A DNA stretch of 64,000 nt from Verrucomicrobiia bacterium (GTDB taxonomy: Bacteria; Verrucomicrobiota; Verrucomicrobiia; Limisphaerales; JADLHS01), in contig JAHCLO010000031.1 of the NCBI GenBank assembly GCA_026125285.1, positions 1-64,000 on the forward strand, given 5' to 3'. Made by a program: the position numbers and the translations under genes. Of this stretch, positions 62,623 through 64,000 are shown in pieces (position 1 is the stretch's first letter; each line of letters starts with the position of its first letter). The notes under the pieces are model-generated. The model was given only the letters and a program-made list of their open reading frames with translations, had not been told where the DNA came from and did not search any database.

Positions 62623-62668
62623 AACTTCGCGCAGCGTCTGGACTGCGGCGGCTTCACCGCCGCTTTCG
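62623..62668. repeat. Family A palindrome, right half only
   Basis: GAACTTCGCGCAGCGTCTGG, then ACTGCGGCGGCTTCACCGCC and GCTTTCG. It ends 15 bases from the rsmI stop at 62683 and shares its right end with the copy at 62337-62440. Confidence 0.7.
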
Positions 62669-62682
62669 TTCACGCATGGACC

Positions 62683-63375
62683 TCACCTCGTCGGCCCCAC
62701 CAGCACCACAAACTCCCCCTTTAGACTCCGCTGCCGCGCCACCTCCCGCAATGCCGCCGGCGTCCCGCGCAGGAACTCCTCGAACTTCTTGGTCAACTCC
62801 CGCGCCAGCACCACCGTTCGTTCCGGAAACACCGCCGCCAATTCCCCCAGCAACTTCTCAATCCGATACGGCGATTCGTAGAACACCAGCGTGCCGCCCA
62901 CCGTCGTCAACGCCGCCAGCCGATTGCGGCGCTGACCGGGTTTGTGCGGCAGGAAACCGACAAAGTGAAACTCCTCCGTCGGCAGACCGCTGGCCGTGAG
63001 CGCCGCCACGAGTGCGCACGCCCCCGGCACCGGTTCCACCCGCAAACCCGCCGCCCGCGTTGCGCGCACCACCCGCTCGCCCGGATCACTGATGCCCGGA
63101 CTCCCCGCATCCGTCACCAGCGCCACTTTCTCCCCGCGCCGCAGCCGTTCGATGATTTCCTCGCTGCGCCGGGCTTCGTTGAACTGGAAATAACTGAGCA
63201 ACGGTTTGGAGATGCCGAAATGTTTGAGCAACTGCCCCGTGCGCCGCGTATCCTCCGCCGCCACCACGTCGCACGCGCGCAATACGCGCAGCGCCCGCAA
63301 CGTGATATCCTCCAGATTGCCGATGGGCGTGGCCACCAGATAAAGCGTGGACGATTCCAGTGCGGGCAATTCCAT
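62683..63375 (-). CDS. rsmI: 16S rRNA (cytidine(1402)-2'-O)-methyltransferase
   Basis: A 230-residue tetrapyrrole-methylase-fold enzyme. Motifs: LYLVATPIGNLEDITLRALRVL, DVVAAEDTRRTGQLLKHFGI, VALVTDAGSPGISDPGERVVRA, FVGFLPHKPGQRRNRL and VVLARELTKKFEEFLRGTP. It modifies the same rRNA base as RsmH, whose gene is in the dcw cluster here. It is slightly short, and its 3' end is duplicated outside the gene. Confidence 0.94.
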   Translation of the reverse strand: MELPALESSTLYLVATPIGNLEDITLRALRVLRACDVVAAEDTRRTGQLLKHFGISKPLLSYFQFNEARRSEEIIERLRRGEKVALVTDAGSPGISDPGERVVRATRAAGLRVEPVPGACALVAALTASGLPTEEFHFVGFLPHKPGQRRNRLAALTTVGGTLVFYESPYRIEKLLGELAAVFPERTVVLARELTKKFEEFLRGTPAALREVARQRSLKGEFVVLVGPTR

Positions 63376-63530
63376 AGTTCTCTTCCTCTTGCTCTTGCTC
63401 TTAATCCAATCCCTCACCCAGCACCAAAACTCTAATTCAACTCCATCCTCTTTGTCGGCACCAAAATCTGCGCACCACCTTTTTCATTGCCCGACCGCTT
63501 GCTTCCAATACCCTGCCCGCACCGTTTAGG

Positions 63531-64000
63531 ATGAACTCATTCCGTAACCACCGTCTCCGCGACCTGACCCTGCCCACCAGCACCGCCTGGTTGCTCACGG
63601 ACATCGCCGAGGCCAAAGGGAAGCAAGAACTTTACACCCGCCAATCGCCGCAAATCCTCAAAGCCTTGCGCGACACCGCCATCATCCAGAGCGCCGAATC
63701 CTCCAATCGCATCGAAGGCGTCACCGTGGACCGCGACCGCCTGCGCCCGCTGGTCCTTGGCCATACCAAACCGCGCGACGTCAACCCTGTAGCAGCGGAC
63801 GTGAGTCCGCTCCATCCGATCATCTCCGGCGAAAGTCAGAGCCGACTCACGTCGGCTGCTACAGTTCAAGAATCGAAGGAAGATTACTACGAAGCCCTGC
63901 AACGCAGTTCCCAACGCTGGCATGAAGGCGAACACGACCTGACCCCGTGGCTGAACTTCTTTCTCGCCATCATCCGCCGCGCGTGCGCCGAATTTGAACA
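63531..64000 (+). CDS. Fic-family protein missing its catalytic core, partial (runs off the window)
   Basis: An open frame from ATG 63531 to the window end, 156 codons with no stop. Residues 1-82 are a Fic N-terminal domain (SSNRIEGVTVDRDRLRPLVLGHTKPRD). Residues after about 110 match the end of such proteins (KEDYYEALQRSSQRWHEGEHDLTPWLNFFLAIIRRACAEFE). In between, where about 150 residues with HPFxDGNGR should be, is a palindromic repeat (63789-63862) read in frame. AMPylation activity should therefore be lost. The C-terminal part may continue beyond 64000. Confidence 0.8.
   Translation, partial: MNSFRNHRLRDLTLPTSTAWLLTDIAEAKGKQELYTRQSPQILKALRDTAIIQSAESSNRIEGVTVDRDRLRPLVLGHTKPRDVNPVAADVSPLHPIISGESQSRLTSAATVQESKEDYYEALQRSSQRWHEGEHDLTPWLNFFLAIIRRACAEFE
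63789..63862. repeat. Family C-like palindrome inside the Fic gene
   Basis: GTAGCAGCGGACGTGAGTCC and its near complement at AGCCGACTCACGTCGGCTGC end with TAC. It is related to the family C repeats at 25208 and 57930 (same outer GTAGC..GCTAC and GTGAG/CTCAC core). It encodes ~24 residues in frame. Confidence 0.75.

Overview
The window is about 64 kb of GC-rich bacterial chromosome. Gene content suggests a member of the Verrucomicrobiota, probably near Pedosphaera/Limisphaerales. This is an inference from three things: a long division and cell-wall (dcw) cluster with a very divergent FtsZ, many secreted hydrolases of soil and freshwater types, and dense families of palindromic intergenic repeats. 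No 16S gene or other direct taxonomic marker is present.

Layout. 0-9 kb (mostly minus strand): URO-D-family protein, GlcD-type FAD oxidase, DUF2007 protein, PIN-TRAM membrane protein, an MlaE-MlaF-MlaD lipid-transport operon and a secreted hydrolase-like protein. 9-16 kb (plus strand): an EEP lipoprotein, G6PDH-OsmC-6-phosphogluconolactonase, accA, manA and a small holin-like membrane protein. 16-25 kb: trmB, a secreted metallophosphoesterase, tRNA-Pro(CGG), a class III aminotransferase, hflC/hflK, a zinc metallopeptidase and a gamma-glutamyltranspeptidase that carries a palindromic repeat in frame. 25-30.6 kb is an accessory island: an orphan Rhs C-terminal toxin with a probable immunity protein, a RAYT (Y1/HUH REP-type transposase) bracketed by inverted repeats and an array of 18-bp tandem units, a hypothetical protein and a decayed IS3 transposase. 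30.6-38 kb: two glutamate-type transporters, a BPL_N/GATase-like secreted protein, a diaminopentanoate-dehydrogenase-like oxidoreductase and a GH51 arabinofuranosidase. 38.4-55.6 kb: one long minus-strand dcw cluster, mraZ-(hyp)-rsmH-ftsL-ftsI-(small ORF)-SIMPL-murF-mraY-(ORF)-LysM-ftsW-murG-murB-ddl-ftsQ-ftsA-ftsZ. It has no murC, murD or murE. 55.9-64 kb: queA, a RibD-type reductase, a ceramidase-like protein, a CocE-type hydrolase, a MazEF-like pair, rsmI and a Fic protein that runs off the end and has lost its catalytic core.

The main unexplained structure is a set of palindromic repeat families, called here A, B, C, D, E, F plus R1/R2, scattered through the window. Several lie inside coding sequence or exactly at gene breakpoints: in frame in ggt next to the autocleavage threonine; in frame in the Fic gene where the HPFxDGN core should be; beside a duplicated 3' end of rsmI; and at the truncation points of the Rhs gene and the IS3 transposase. 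R1 copies bracket the RAYT gene and look like its substrate. The dcw cluster, by contrast, is tightly coupled (many ATGA or 1-nt overlaps) and looks like an intact, highly expressed housekeeping unit.
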